From positions 248,001 through 312,000 of the forward strand of contig NZ_CP084528.1 in assembly GCF_020410745.1 (NCBI RefSeq): a DNA stretch of 64,000 nt, given 5' to 3'. This document shows, in pieces, positions 14,985-29,700 of the stretch (the stretch's first letter is position 1; every line of letters starts with the position of its first letter). Source of the stretch: Kaistella polysaccharea (GTDB lineage: Bacteria; Bacteroidota; Bacteroidia; Flavobacteriales; Weeksellaceae). The position numbers and the translations under genes were made by a program. The notes below the pieces were generated by a model that worked only from the letters and a program-made list of their open reading frames with translations, was not told where the DNA came from and ran no database searches.

Positions 14985-16571
14985 TTAAGAGAAATAAATA
15001 TAAATGACAACAACAATAATACAGATAGAAATCCCAACGACTTTCAAATATTTCCAAGGTGTGATGTCGACCTTATTGGTATATTCGAGCACAAATGGAA
15101 CTGACCTTGGTCTGAATTTACCGATAATCAGCATGATGACAATATTAAGTACAAACAAAATAGCCATGACATGTAGAAAATGTGGGTAGTTTTCATCGCC
15201 AATTACATAAGGTTTTAAAACAAATTGACTGAAACTATATAAAACGACACCCGAAATAATGGCTATTTTCGCCGCTATTGCAGGCACAAATTTAGTAAGG
15301 TAACCCACGACGATAATGGTCAGAATAGGAATGCTGTAACAGCCATTTACTTCCTGCAAATATCCAAAAAGTCCATCAGGAGCGTTTGCAATCAGTGGTG
15401 CAATACACATTGATAATACCGCCAAACCGGTACCGAATAATTTTCCGGCCTTTACGGTTTCTTTTTCTGTAGCATCTTTCTTGAAATGTGATTTATAAAT
15501 ATCAATTCCAAACAAGGTTACGGAACTGTTCAATGCTGAATTAAAGGAACTTAAAATGGCACCAAAAAGAACTGCGGCAAAGAAGCCTACTAAAGTTGCA
15601 GGTAGCACCTTTGTAACCAACATTGCATAAGCTTCATCAGGATTTTCAAGTTCCGCTCCGAATATATGAAATGCAATTATCCCTGGCAAAACTACAATCA
15701 ATGGTCCCAAAATCTTAAAAAAAGAAGCTAACAATAATCCCTTCTGACCCTCTTTTAAATTTTTTGCTCCCAGTGCTCTCTGAATAATGGCTTGGTTGGT
15801 TCCCCAATAAAATAAATTTACCAACATCATTCCTGTAAAAATAGTAGAAAAAGGAACTGAGGCATCTGGTCCTCCCATAGATTCGAATTTCTCGGGATGG
15901 CTATCGATAAGCACTGAAATACCATCAGAAATACTGCCATCACCAACTGCCAAAAGCCCAAAAAACGGAATCATCAAACCTCCTACCAAGAGTCCCACAG
16001 CATTGATGGTATCGGAAATTGCAACCGCTCTTAATCCCCCAAAAATAGCGTAGATGGAACCGATGATGCCAATACCCCAAACGGTTATCCAAAGCGCAGT
16101 ATTCTTGGTGACACCCAATAATTCCGGCACGTTGAACATGGAATTAATAGCTAATGCACCTGAATATAAAACGATGGGTAGCAATACCACAACATAACCG
16201 CTTAAAAATAAACCTGATGTAATGGTTTTGGTCATTTTATCATACCTCTCCTCAAGAAATTGTGGAACCGTAGTGATGCCACCTTTTAGATATCTTGGCA
16301 ACAAAAAAACCGCTGTAATCACCATGGCAATTGCCGCCAGTGTTTCCCATGCCATGACAAGAATACCTTCTCGGTATGCAGCTCCATTGAGACCTACGAT
16401 CTGTTCGGTTGAAAGATTCGTCAATAAAAGGGAGCCCGCAATAACAGCACCTGTTAAACTTCTGCCTCCAAGAAAATAACCGTCTGATGTGCTCTCATCC
16501 GTTTTACGGGTCTTCCAATAAGATATTATGGCTACGAGTAAGGTAAAACCGACAAATGTTATGAATTGCAT
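14985..16571 (-). CDS. Sodium/solute symporter (SSS family, sugar-type)
   Basis: An integral inner-membrane protein of about 528 aa with some 14 hydrophobic segments. It has the SSS features DGYFLGGRSLTGAVIAGSLL after the first helix, the sodium-site segment LTNLSTEQIVGLNGAAY, and YAIFGGLRAVAISDT in the middle. Its place between a beta-galactosidase and galK argues that it imports galactose or a similar hexose with sodium. The ATG at 16571 (MQFITFVGF) is chosen, because the longer frame would run far back into the glycosidase gene. It starts one base after the glycosidase stop, implying translational coupling. Confidence 0.9.
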   Translation of the reverse strand: MQFITFVGFTLLVAIISYWKTRKTDESTSDGYFLGGRSLTGAVIAGSLLLTNLSTEQIVGLNGAAYREGILVMAWETLAAIAMVITAVFLLPRYLKGGITTVPQFLEERYDKMTKTITSGLFLSGYVVVLLPIVLYSGALAINSMFNVPELLGVTKNTALWITVWGIGIIGSIYAIFGGLRAVAISDTINAVGLLVGGLMIPFFGLLAVGDGSISDGISVLIDSHPEKFESMGGPDASVPFSTIFTGMMLVNLFYWGTNQAIIQRALGAKNLKEGQKGLLLASFFKILGPLIVVLPGIIAFHIFGAELENPDEAYAMLVTKVLPATLVGFFAAVLFGAILSSFNSALNSSVTLFGIDIYKSHFKKDATEKETVKAGKLFGTGLAVLSMCIAPLIANAPDGLFGYLQEVNGCYSIPILTIIVVGYLTKFVPAIAAKIAIISGVVLYSFSQFVLKPYVIGDENYPHFLHVMAILFVLNIVIMLIIGKFRPRSVPFVLEYTNKVDITPWKYLKVVGISICIIVVVIYIYFS

Positions 16572-16572
16572 C

Positions 16573-19713
<3,141 letters not shown>

Positions 19714-19720
19714 CTATAAT

Positions 19721-22700
19721 TTAAAGTTGCATAAAATCTTCGGCGAAAATTTTTCGTAAATAAAATATAAGTTGAGAGGCATTTTCCAGGTTAAATACTA
19801 AAGGAGGTTTTATTTTTAAAACGTTATGATCTGGACCATCTGTGCTCATTAAGATGCCATGGTCTTTCATTCTATCAGCCAAATATTCAGTTTGCGCTGC
19901 CAGTGGGTTCATATTTTTATCCACCAGTTCAATACCTAAAAATAAACCTTGCCCGCGTACATCACCAATAATCGGATAATCTTGAGCCAAACTTTTCAGT
20001 TCCTCTTTTAAATAGGTACCGATTTTTTGTGCATTTTCTTGCAATTTTTCCCGCTTTACAGTTCGAATCACTTCTGTTCCAATAGCACAAGAAACAGGAT
20101 TTCCGCCGAAAGTGTTAAAATATTCCATACCATTGGCAAATTTTTCTGCCACTTCCAGCGTACATGCAACTGCTGCAATGGGATGTCCGTTACCCAACGG
20201 TTTACCAATTGTTACAATATCTGGGATCACATCATGAAGCTGAAATCCCCAGAATTTACTGCCCATTCTTCCGCAACCTGTTTGAACTTCATCTGAAATA
20301 CAAAGGCCTCCCGCTGCTCTAACATATTGATATGCTTTGGTCAAAAATCCATCTGGCAATTCAACCTGTCCACCACAACTAATAATCGGTTCTAAAATTA
20401 ATGCACCCACGCCTCTTCCTTTGGCATGAATCAATTCAATCTGATTTTGAACTTCTCCAGCATACAAATCTGCTGCATTCTCTCCTCGATATTTTCCTCT
20501 AAAGGCATCTGGTAATGGGAAAATATGGGTGTGTTCGGGCGCACCTTTTCCGCCTTTTCCATCAAATTTGTAAGAGCTGATGTCGATACACATATTGCTA
20601 TTGCCATGATAGCCCACTTCACTTGCGATAATATCACGTTGGCCAGTTGCAGCTTTTACCATTCGAATAGCCAGTTCATTGGCTTCACTTCCAGAATTAA
20701 CAAAATGCATTACACTCAATTCTAGCGGTAAGGTTTCCAAAAGCTCTGCAGCAAGTTGATTAATATTATCATGCAGGTAGCGCGAATTGGTGTTGATCAA
20801 TGCCATTTGTTGCTGACCGGCTTTTACTACATTGTAATTTTCGTGGCCAACATGTGCCACATTATTTACAGTATCCAAATACTTTTTCCCGTAAGTATCC
20901 ATAAGATACTGGCCAGCACCACGAACCATTTTGATCGGTTTATTATATTGAAGACTTAAACTTTTGCCTAAATGATGTTTTCGGTACGTGATCAACTCAG
21001 CATTAGATTTTGTCATTCCTGTTTTTAGGTGTTCTGATTTGAACATAAAATTTGGATCGGGACAAATACTTCGCCATACTTCTAATTGATTATGATACGC
21101 AACACCCGGAAAATCATTATCATAATCTAAAAGCGACAACATCATCTGAAAATGAAGGTGGGGCACCCAATTTCCGTTTTCATTTGAGGTTCCCAATTCT
21201 CCAATTTTTTCGCCTTTATCTACGTAATTACCGATTTTATGCATTCTTGCACTCGCTGCAGATAAGTGGCCGTACAGCGTATAAAATATAAAATTTTCAA
21301 CCTGATGTTTTAAAATCACCAAGCCTCCATATTCTTTGTATGCAGCATTATTTACAGAAACCACCACTTCACCACCTAATAAACTGTGAACAGGAGTTAA
21401 GCTGGGTGCCCAAAAGTCAACACCAAGATGGATGGTTCTACTTTCTCTACCAGAATTCCCTATTTTATCATAGGATGTCGAGGTATAAATGGCACGTGGC
21501 TCTAAATAGCCGCCAGCAATTAACTGATTTGGAACTTTCTTTTGAAGTTGATCTATTTTGAACTGGAATACATCTAAATCATTAAACTCCTCTTGATGCC
21601 CAAGCCACAAACTTGATACACTTAAATCCAGTTTATAAACGTGTTCTTTCTGCAAAGAAGGAAAAAGGTCCGCAAAAGTAAAAACCTGTTTATCTGCCCA
21701 AACTTTAAAAGCTGAAGAATTAGGATGAGCTTCAAAATTGCAGACATTTCTAAAACTAAAATAGGCAAAATCTGAATTGATGTGACGCCATTTTTTAAGC
21801 ACTTCCCAAGCTTGTTTTTCGCTTATTAATAAATAGGTATTATCAGGCTCTTTTTCTTTATTTAATGCAGATTTTGTAACCGAAATAACCAATCTCATAG
21901 CAATGGCATCGTATAAATGTAAAAGTTCACCTTCTTGTAACGGAAAAGCAGAATGATAGCCTTTAATAATCGGTAGAGCAGCTTCTAATGGGTCATTATG
22001 ATCCATGATTGCATATGCGCAAGCTACGGCGACGTCATTGATAATTTGCGTGTGTATCGCATCTCCATAATCTATAACCGCTTCAACTTTAGGATTAATC
22101 AAATCTGAGGAGACAATTATATTATTATCGTTCGCATCATTATGAACAACCGCTTTTCTTAAATATTCAAAGGTTTCCTGGGATTCTTCGAAGTTGTTTT
22201 GGAAATATATAATGATTTCTTTTTCCTCCTTTTGGAAAAGATTAACGTGCGCTTTTGTCCACAGAGATTGCGCGATATCCCATAAAAATTCCCGATGTGC
22301 TTCTGGATGATCAAAGCCCTGCAAAGCTTCTGTTAATGAGCCACACTGTTGGCCCAAACTAAACCGTAAATCATCTAACTGTGGATTTACATCACTCCAA
22401 ATACGACCAGGAACCCAACTTAATAATCGCACGTTACGACTCTGTAAATTCTCATCACTAATTTTTGAAATACTATTGCCAAGTCGATCTTTTATAATTC
22501 TCGGCGCTATTAAGTTTGGATTTTTAGTTTCAACAAATTGTAATAATTTCTGTTGAAAATCAAGATAATTTTCGCTTTCATCCGGACGCGAAATTTTCAG
22601 TATAAAATCCGTCGATTTTCCAACTTTAATCTTAAAATTAAAGTCGACTTCGCCAGGTAATTCTTTTGCTTCACCTTTTAAATTATACAGCTTTAGTAAA

Positions 22701-22747
22701 ATTGCTTCGGCTTCCTGGGTTGATATTTTTAAGTTCTTGTACGTCAT
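19721..22747 (-). CDS. Trifunctional fusion: APH-type kinase, M23 peptidase-like domain, class III aminotransferase
   Basis: A 1008-aa protein with three recognisable domains. Residues about 25-300 are an aminoglycoside-phosphotransferase/choline-kinase fold, with [13 protein letters not shown] as catalytic loop and [10 protein letters not shown] as the metal site. Residues about 430-550 resemble LytM/M23: HLGVDFW, LYGHLS and HLHFQ supply the zinc ligands. Residues about 590-1005 are a class III PLP aminotransferase, with [11 protein letters not shown] and the PLP lysine in TIGKPLGNG near residue 847. No signal peptide is seen, so the M23-like domain would be cytoplasmic and probably not a wall hydrolase. 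The kinase plus PLP-enzyme pairing resembles hydroxylysine or phosphoethanolamine phospholyase systems. Its start abuts the previous stop (TAAATG). Confidence 0.9.
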   Translation of the reverse strand: MTYKNLKISTQEAEAILLKLYNLKGEAKELPGEVDFNFKIKVGKSTDFILKISRPDESENYLDFQQKLLQFVETKNPNLIAPRIIKDRLGNSISKISDENLQSRNVRLLSWVPGRIWSDVNPQLDDLRFSLGQQCGSLTEALQGFDHPEAHREFLWDIAQSLWTKAHVNLFQKEEKEIIIYFQNNFEESQETFEYLRKAVVHNDANDNNIIVSSDLINPKVEAVIDYGDAIHTQIINDVAVACAYAIMDHNDPLEAALPIIKGYHSAFPLQEGELLHLYDAIAMRLVISVTKSALNKEKEPDNTYLLISEKQAWEVLKKWRHINSDFAYFSFRNVCNFEAHPNSSAFKVWADKQVFTFADLFPSLQKEHVYKLDLSVSSLWLGHQEEFNDLDVFQFKIDQLQKKVPNQLIAGGYLEPRAIYTSTSYDKIGNSGRESRTIHLGVDFWAPSLTPVHSLLGGEVVVSVNNAAYKEYGGLVILKHQVENFIFYTLYGHLSAASARMHKIGNYVDKGEKIGELGTSNENGNWVPHLHFQMMLSLLDYDNDFPGVAYHNQLEVWRSICPDPNFMFKSEHLKTGMTKSNAELITYRKHHLGKSLSLQYNKPIKMVRGAGQYLMDTYGKKYLDTVNNVAHVGHENYNVVKAGQQQMALINTNSRYLHDNINQLAAELLETLPLELSVMHFVNSGSEANELAIRMVKAATGQRDIIASEVGYHGNSNMCIDISSYKFDGKGGKGAPEHTHIFPLPDAFRGKYRGENAADLYAGEVQNQIELIHAKGRGVGALILEPIISCGGQVELPDGFLTKAYQYVRAAGGLCISDEVQTGCGRMGSKFWGFQLHDVIPDIVTIGKPLGNGHPIAAVACTLEVAEKFANGMEYFNTFGGNPVSCAIGTEVIRTVKREKLQENAQKIGTYLKEELKSLAQDYPIIGDVRGQGLFLGIELVDKNMNPLAAQTEYLADRMKDHGILMSTDGPDHNVLKIKPPLVFNLENASQLIFYLRKIFAEDFMQL

Positions 22748-24757
22748 TTAATTATTTTCTAACAACATGATAAGATGTGCAGCGCTCCAACTGAAATTTT
22801 TTGCATTCAGGCCTTCGCCCGTTAATGGATGATAATTTTCGCGGATAGGAAGTCCTTTCCCCAATATTCCTTGCGCGCCCTCAATAATCTGCACAGTGGC
22901 CTTATCCGCTTCCGTATCAAAGCCATAATTGCGCAAACCTCTAACCGCAAAATAAGCCTGATCCAGCCAATTTGGACCTCTCCAATAGCCTTCGAGAGGA
23001 TTAAATTTTTCATGGTCAGCACTCATCGTTTGAAACGGCACTTTAGTATAGAATTTTTTTGGATCCATTAATTTATTCTTCACTGCAATTGCTTGTTCCT
23101 GTGTAGCTGCATTCGCCCAAAGTGCGGTCCAGCCTTCACTTCCTTCACCTTTGATAAATTTCTTTCCATCAAGAGAAGTGTCATAAAACCATCCATCTTC
23201 TGGATCATAGAATTGGTTTTGAATTTTCACTTTCAATAGTTTAGCTTCAGAGGTATATTGATTGGCATCGTCGAGATTATTTATAATTTTAGCCAATCGG
23301 CTTAAAAATATTTTTTCCGCAAATAAATAAGCATTTAAATCTACACTTTCTTGATCAAGAGAGTAGGCGCCTTCACTATTTTTTAGAATTTTAGAATTGT
23401 CAAAACGAATGGCGTTGTCCATTCCGCTTTCCCATTTTGCCGCGATCAGGGTGCCATCTGTAGAACCGTATTCGCATAAGCCATCTTTGTCATGGTCACG
23501 TTTTTCATACCACCATTCGTGATACTTTTTTAGTTTGGGGTAGAACTCCTTTACAAATTCGATATCTTGATCCTGCTCATAAATTTTGGATACGGCCCAC
23601 GCTGAAAGTGGCGGTTTGGTATCGCGGTAATTTGGCATCTCAATAGTAGTGTCTCGGAAAATACAATCTACGATAAAACCATCTTCACTTTGAAAATCAA
23701 ACATGGCTCTCATTTGATTTTTTGCCAAATTTAGGTCATAATAAGACAGACCAACCGCGTGCTTCCACGAATCCCAAGACCAAAATCCATTAAACCACTC
23801 GTAATGATAGCTTGGAAACAGGCCTTCGTGCATAATTTCGCCGGCTGCAATACGCCAATTATTCTGCATCGTCAAGTGCGCTTTTGCCAAAACTTCAGCA
23901 TATTTCTCATTTTTAAATTGGGGTTTTCTATTTTCGATTAGCTTCTTAAGCTGCTGATCTTTTTCTTGCTTTCGAGCTTTCAAAATTGAGTCAAAATCGA
24001 CTTTATTGATGCTTTTCCTTTCCTCTTCCCAAGAATATTCTGGAAATATAAAAGTCTGCGCTACTACAATCTCTTTGGTTTCCTGTGGTTTAAGTTTAAA
24101 ATTGTGTTTTGCTTTATACTGTAAATCATTCACTAATTCAACCTGAGTATCTTTTGGGAAGGTGATATAGCCGTTGGCGTTGGATTTTGTAGAATTTATT
24201 TTGATGGTTTCATCATTTTGTGAAAACGAGATTCCATCAATTAAAACAGATGAATTGCCCCAAAGTAGTTCTAAATTAATTGTTTTATTTCCAATATTTT
24301 TTACGATGGTTTGAACTAAAGCAGTATTTCCGTTTTTAAACACCAAGGTTTCGTTTACGTGAATATGATTCCCGTATGCGTCCATCTCTAAATGACTGGA
24401 ATAACTTTTCTTGTTGTCGTATTTTAGAGATTGAAACTTGCCATTGACTTTTACGGAAGCATTCATTAAAGAGGAGGTTAGCCAAACGCCATTCTGCTGC
24501 GTCATTAAAAAAGGTCCGGAAAATCCCAATCCCTCATTTGCGTTTTTATGTAGACCATAAGCAAACCACGCACCCTGATCTGAAAACATTAAACCTGATT
24601 TGTCAACATCACTTTTAGGGCTGACTTGGTAATCCAGAATATTTTTACTGTATTCAAGATAAGGAAAAATCGTCGTATCTCTGGTAAATTGTGCTGGTGT
24701 GCAACTGCAAATTAGTAGGCCCAAAACCAAAGTAAGTGCTTTCATTTTATTAGTCAT
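22748..24757 (-). CDS. GH63-like (alpha/alpha)6 glycosidase, lipoprotein
   Basis: About 669 aa. The N-terminus is a lipoprotein signal (KALTLVLGLLICSC); two in-frame ATGs, at 24757 and 24745, are both plausible starts. The C-terminal two thirds carry motifs of the GH63/YgjK-type barrel: WSWDSWKHAVGL, WESGMDNAIRFD, YWRGPNWLDQAYF and the terminal TGEG...NFSWSAAHLIMLL. The aspartate of GMDN and the glutamate of TGEG are the likely catalytic pair. E. coli YgjK of GH63 prefers Glc-alpha-1,3-Gal, which would suit a galactose locus, but substrate is inferred. GH37 or another related clan GH-G family is the alternative. It overlaps the preceding epimerase gene by eight bases if the first ATG is used. 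Confidence 0.82.
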   Translation of the reverse strand: MTNKMKALTLVLGLLICSCTPAQFTRDTTIFPYLEYSKNILDYQVSPKSDVDKSGLMFSDQGAWFAYGLHKNANEGLGFSGPFLMTQQNGVWLTSSLMNASVKVNGKFQSLKYDNKKSYSSHLEMDAYGNHIHVNETLVFKNGNTALVQTIVKNIGNKTINLELLWGNSSVLIDGISFSQNDETIKINSTKSNANGYITFPKDTQVELVNDLQYKAKHNFKLKPQETKEIVVAQTFIFPEYSWEEERKSINKVDFDSILKARKQEKDQQLKKLIENRKPQFKNEKYAEVLAKAHLTMQNNWRIAAGEIMHEGLFPSYHYEWFNGFWSWDSWKHAVGLSYYDLNLAKNQMRAMFDFQSEDGFIVDCIFRDTTIEMPNYRDTKPPLSAWAVSKIYEQDQDIEFVKEFYPKLKKYHEWWYEKRDHDKDGLCEYGSTDGTLIAAKWESGMDNAIRFDNSKILKNSEGAYSLDQESVDLNAYLFAEKIFLSRLAKIINNLDDANQYTSEAKLLKVKIQNQFYDPEDGWFYDTSLDGKKFIKGEGSEGWTALWANAATQEQAIAVKNKLMDPKKFYTKVPFQTMSADHEKFNPLEGYWRGPNWLDQAYFAVRGLRNYGFDTEADKATVQIIEGAQGILGKGLPIRENYHPLTGEGLNAKNFSWSAAHLIMLLENN

Positions 24758-25649
24758 AAGCTTGTATTTCAATGTTCCATTTCACACTATAGGTTTTTCC
24801 AGGCTCTAATATCTGCAGGTCTATTTTATTATTAAAACTATTTGCGGGACCCGTAATAGGTTCAATCGCAAGAATATTTTTAATATTTGGGGTATGGATT
24901 TGCAAATAATTGTCTTCGGAATCAGAACTTAACTTCACAAAATATACTGGTGTTTTAAAGATGATACTGCTTTTATTCAATTTAAAACAATCATCAAAGT
25001 AACGTTCGCCTATAGAGAAAGGTTTTTTAACAACACTATCTTCAACTCCGGTAGCAATCATTTCCAAATCAAAAATTAGCTTTGTGGTGCTGTCCATTTC
25101 CAGATTGCTCTCTTTCAAATTACTACTAAAAAAATAAGGATGCCAACCCAAATTAAAAGGAAAGGCCTTATTATCTTCATTTTTTACATCTACCTTTAAA
25201 TTAATTCCTTCGGTGGTAAGTGTATAAGTTAAGAAAATTGAAAACTTAAAAGGAAATCCGCTGACAATATCTTTTTCCTGATAGGCAATTGTGACAGAGG
25301 CGTAAGATTCTGATTCTTCCGATTCCACAAAGTGGAAAATCTTATTGTAAACAAGTCCGTGCAATGCATTATTGCCATCATTTTTTTCTAAATTAAATTG
25401 CTTTTCCTTGAAAGTGTATTTTCCAAGTTTGATCCTATTTGCAAAAGGAAATAATATCGCTGACGCATATATATCAGAATAGCCAGATGATTCAAGATCA
25501 CTTATTATTGTAATTCCGTTAAAAATTAACTCTTGTAAACTTCCACCAGCATTCAAATTGATCTTCGCAGAAGTGTGTTGAGTCTCATTTACAAGCTCTA
25601 TTTCCTGTAAAAGATTTTCGAAATTCTTTATTTTATTAACTTTAAACAC
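24750..25649 (-). CDS. Aldose 1-epimerase-like protein
   Basis: A 299-aa galactose-mutarotase-fold protein. LNAGGSLQELIFNG, FPFANRI, NALHGLVYNK with the conserved histidine, FNLGWHPYF and a late EPITGPANSFNN with the catalytic-type glutamate are in family order. Mutarotation of galactose before galK is the expected role. The start is a GTG at 25649, 11 bp after the regulator stop; no in-frame ATG lies near it. No signal peptide is seen, so it is cytoplasmic. It could also be a broader hexose mutarotase. Confidence 0.87.
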   Translation of the reverse strand: MFKVNKIKNFENLLQEIELVNETQHTSAKINLNAGGSLQELIFNGITIISDLESSGYSDIYASAILFPFANRIKLGKYTFKEKQFNLEKNDGNNALHGLVYNKIFHFVESEESESYASVTIAYQEKDIVSGFPFKFSIFLTYTLTTEGINLKVDVKNEDNKAFPFNLGWHPYFFSSNLKESNLEMDSTTKLIFDLEMIATGVEDSVVKKPFSIGERYFDDCFKLNKSSIIFKTPVYFVKLSSDSEDNYLQIHTPNIKNILAIEPITGPANSFNNKIDLQILEPGKTYSVKWNIEIQAYD

Positions 25650-25660
25650 TTTTAGGTTTT

Positions 25661-26659
25661 TTAGATCGATTTTCTAACTATTAAATAATTAGGATTCTCT
25701 ATTTTTAAATTTTCATTTCCCATCACCATTTCTGCCAATCGCTCACCCATTTTATTAAAATCTGTGGAAATAGTTGTAATTCCACCTTCAACTATTTCTT
25801 TTAGTAAGGTGTCATTATAAGAAATAATGCCAACATCTTCAATTAAAACCAAGTCTAGCTCCTTAAATTTTTTAATTATTTTGATAAGGTTCCGGTCATC
25901 TGGAATTAAATAGACGTCCCCTTTATTCGGCACATAATCTTTCAAGGTTCCAATTATTTCATGTTTAATATCATGTTCTAAACAAAACTTTTGAAAGCCT
26001 GCTAACATCCCTAAAGGCTGTTTATCAGATTCAAACAGTAAAATCATTTTTTGATAGGATTTCATCAAATGAAGTCCCTCACTCAATGCTTTGTATATAT
26101 CTTTTTCAAAGTTCTGATAGATGGCTGGGTATTTTCGCAATTCTTTATGCATTTGGTCAAGAATGTAAACGCGGTCTTGTGGCAGCTTATCTATAACCGA
26201 ATGAGTATCCTTAAGATTTGCGGGCATTATGATATAAGCATTATAAATTCCCATGTTGTCATATAATAATTTACTGAAAACAGAGTAATTAAAATGATGA
26301 AAGAAAATATCCACTTGTACGCCTTCATCCAAATTATTTAAAAATGAATTATAAAGATCTTCTTTGAAAGCATTTAGTTCATCAAATAATAAAAAGATTT
26401 TTTTAACGGTACTGATATTTTCACTTTTCACGTAATATCCTTTCCCCGGAACAGACTGAATAATACCCCGTAATTTCAAATCATTGTAAGCTAATAAAAC
26501 GGTATCTCTGGAGATTGAAAACCGATTTCTGATACTATTAATTGAGGGCAGTTTATCTCCGCGCTTATAAATTCCAGTAAGTATAGCATTTTCAATAGAT
26601 GAGATAATCTGTTTATATTTTGGAGAACCTGCACTATTATCGATACTTATAATACTCAT
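25661..26659 (-). CDS. GntR-family repressor with LacI/PBP-type sensor domain
   Basis: The N-terminal winged helix (KYKQIISSIENAILTG, GDKLPSINSIRNRFSISRDTV, GIIQSVPGKGYYV) is GntR-type. From about residue 85 a periplasmic-binding-protein fold follows, as in AraR-like regulators (KKIFLLFDEL, YIIMPANL, KMILLFESD, IGIISYND-like). Such proteins release DNA when a sugar binds. As first gene of the operon and neighbour of the divergent susC, it very likely controls both in response to galactose or a galactoside. The ATG at 26659 is preferred over the GTG at 26665, giving 332 aa. Confidence 0.88.
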   Translation of the reverse strand: MSIISIDNSAGSPKYKQIISSIENAILTGIYKRGDKLPSINSIRNRFSISRDTVLLAYNDLKLRGIIQSVPGKGYYVKSENISTVKKIFLLFDELNAFKEDLYNSFLNNLDEGVQVDIFFHHFNYSVFSKLLYDNMGIYNAYIIMPANLKDTHSVIDKLPQDRVYILDQMHKELRKYPAIYQNFEKDIYKALSEGLHLMKSYQKMILLFESDKQPLGMLAGFQKFCLEHDIKHEIIGTLKDYVPNKGDVYLIPDDRNLIKIIKKFKELDLVLIEDVGIISYNDTLLKEIVEGGITTISTDFNKMGERLAEMVMGNENLKIENPNYLIVRKSI

Positions 26660-26664
26660 AAGCA

Positions 26665-26697
26665 CAAATGTATAGAATTAACTGCTGAATTGACAAA
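26665..26697 (-). promoter_or_regulatory. Promoter of the galactose operon
   Basis: Minus strand TTTG (26694-26697) and TACATTTG (26665-26672), 21 bp apart, match the -33/-7 consensus. The predicted start site is so close to the regulator ATG that the mRNA would be nearly leaderless. A short inverted pair GTTC-gtat-GAAC at 26750-26761 in the same divergent gap is a possible, weak operator. Confidence 0.55.
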
Positions 26698-26799
26698 CTA
26701 GTAGGGACTGGTATGTTCAATCCAATTTTTCATTTTAAATTCGCTAAACGTTCGTATGAACAATTGTTGTAATTAAATGTAATTAGTAAAATCCGTATT

Positions 26800-29700
26800 A
26801 TGAATTTAAAAATTAGCGAAGTTATTAAGCAACTTAGCACCAAACTGCCACTTCTGGTTGCGATATTTGTTTTAGTTGGGTTATTAAGTGCTTTTCAAGC
26901 CCAAACCAAACAAATTTCCGGTACTGTACGTGCTAATGGCATGTCAGGTTTGCCCGATGTTACTGTTGCTGTTAAAGGTGAAGAAAGTACATCTACAAAG
27001 ACAGATAGTGATGGAGCTTATACTATCAAAATTCCAAATGACAAATCTGTTTTAATCTTCAGATATCTGGGATATGTAAGTCAAGAAGTGCCCGTTAATG
27101 GTCTTAGCATCATAGACGTCAATTTAGAAGGTAAATCTCAGGATTTGGATGAGATTGTACTGGTAGGCTATGGAACTCAAAAGAAAAGTGATGTTACTGG
27201 AGCCATCAGTTCGGTAAAAAGTGAAGACCTTAATAAGGTTGTCACTACGAATCCTGTTGATGCGTTGCAGGGTAGAGTTGCCGGAGTTACCGTTACTTCT
27301 TCCTCTGGAAGCCCGGGAGCGGCAGCTGATATTACCATTAGAGGTATTGGCAGTTTTGGAAACAATCAGCCGTTGTATATTATAGATGGTGTGCAGGCTG
27401 ATCCTTATTTTATTAATTCTAATGATATTGCATCTATTGAAGTCTTAAAAGATGCAGCTTCAGGTGCTATTTATGGGACAAGGGCGGCTAATGGTGTTAT
27501 TATCATTACAACCAAAAAAGGTAAAAGAGGTGAGGCAAAAATAGAGATTGATAATTCTATAAGTTTCAATACTGCACGGCAGAAAATGAAACTATTGGAT
27601 GCTAATGGCTACCTTTCTGTGCATAGACAAATGTATGAGAATGCAGGAGAAGCTTTACCGCAGTATATTCTAAATCCGCCCAATGTAAATACAAATTGGT
27701 ACGATCAAACCCATAGAAATGGACAATTAAATCTAATGAATGTAAGGGTTAGTGGTGCCTCTGATAATATAAATTATAGTGTGGCGGGCAGTTATGCCGA
27801 CGAATTGGGTATTCTTATAGGATCTGGTTTTACAAAAAAAGGCATTAATGCCAATATGGGAATCACCAAAGGAAAATTAAAGATAAATACTACTCTAAAC
27901 TACAGTGAAACGAAACGGGAAGATTACAAATTTTCTTTGCGAGAAACTTACTTTATATCACCGTTGATTCCTGTATATGATCCTACCAAACCTTCCGGAT
28001 TTGGTTACAGAAATGGAGACTTGCCTGATCATAGAAATCCCGTAGGTGAGGATGCTCTGATTAAAGGCTCAACAAAGTTGAAATATTTTCTAGGAAATGT
28101 AGGGCTGAGTTATAATATTACAAAAGGTTTGGACGCCAACGCCAATTTTGCGCTGGCCAATAGAGATACTTACACGTTCGCTTTTCATCCTGCTTATAAA
28201 GTACGTGATATTGATGATAATCCTCAAAATGAGTATGCATTTATATCGGAATACAGTAGTGAATTCAGAAGATTTAATCAAGAATATACCCTGAATTACA
28301 AGTTTGACCTCAGTAAGCATTCTTTTAATTTATTGGCGGGTTACCAAAGAATTTCTGAACCATTTAAGGAGACCTACATTCAGGCAGAAGGGTATAAAAT
28401 AGATGCTGAAGGCAATAAGGTACCTGCAACTATTTTGGATCCAAGTTTTCAAACCCTCAATGCATTCTCGGATGGAACATATTCTGCTGAAGGCACCAAC
28501 GCAAATTACGCGTTAGTATCTCAGTTTGGTAGATTAAATTATGCTTTTAACGATCGCTATTTGCTACAAGCCAGCGTTCGTAGGGATGGAAGTTCAAAAT
28601 TCGGCATAAATAATCAGTATGGTGTTTTTCCATCATTTGCTTTAGGCTGGAAGGTAACGGATGAAGCATTTATGCAGAATCAAAATTTATTTAATTTTTT
28701 AAAACTGCGTTACAGTTGGGGCCAAGCAGGTAATGATAGTGCCTTAGGCTACTATGATTATGTGGCACTTATCTCTCGTGGTAAAGATCAAGATACGGGA
28801 GGCTACGTTTTTGGGAATCCACAAACTTCCTATTTAGGCAGTATTGCACGTGATTTACAAAATGATGATCTGAAGTGGGAGACAAATACTTCTTCTAATT
28901 TCGGAGCTGATTTTACAACTTTAAAAAATAAGCTAAAAGGTTCTGTAAATTATTATAAAACCACTACCGCAGATTTGCTGATAACCAAAGAAGTTCCTCC
29001 TTCAAGTGGTGTAAATAATCCGATTGTAAATGTTGGAGAATTTGAAAATAAAGGGTTAGAATTTGAATTAGGTTATACTAATAAGGATCATAAAGTTAAT
29101 TATTCGGCATTTGCTACATTCACAACCGTAAATAGCGAAGTCACAAAATTGAGTAATGCGGGACAAAAATTATATGGAATAGGACTATTGTTTGGATCAG
29201 ATCATTTTGTAAACCAAACTCAAGTTGGTTACGAGCCAGGGGCCTATTTTCTGCCAGTCGCAGACGGTATTTTTCAAAACCAGGCAGAAATCGATTCTCA
29301 TAAAGCACAGCCAAACGCCTCGCCCGGAGATATCAGATTTGTAGATCAGAATAAAGACGGTAAAATTGATTCCGAAGATGATACTTATCAAGGCACAGCG
29401 ATTCCTAAATTTGAATATAGCTTGAGTTTATCTGCAGATTATAAAAATTTTGATGTCAGTGTCTTTTTTCAAGGTGTAGGAGGCAACAAAATCTACAATG
29501 GTAATGACTTTAGACTTTTAAGTCTGGATACAGGTAGAAATTTCAGAGTGGAAGCCGAAAATGCCTGGACACCCACTAATACCAATACAAATATACCAAG
29601 AGCAGTATTAGGTGATCCGAATAGAAATAGCAGGGCGTCTACCAGATTTTTGGAGGATGGCGATTATTTGAGAATAAAAACTATTCAGCTTGGATATTCC

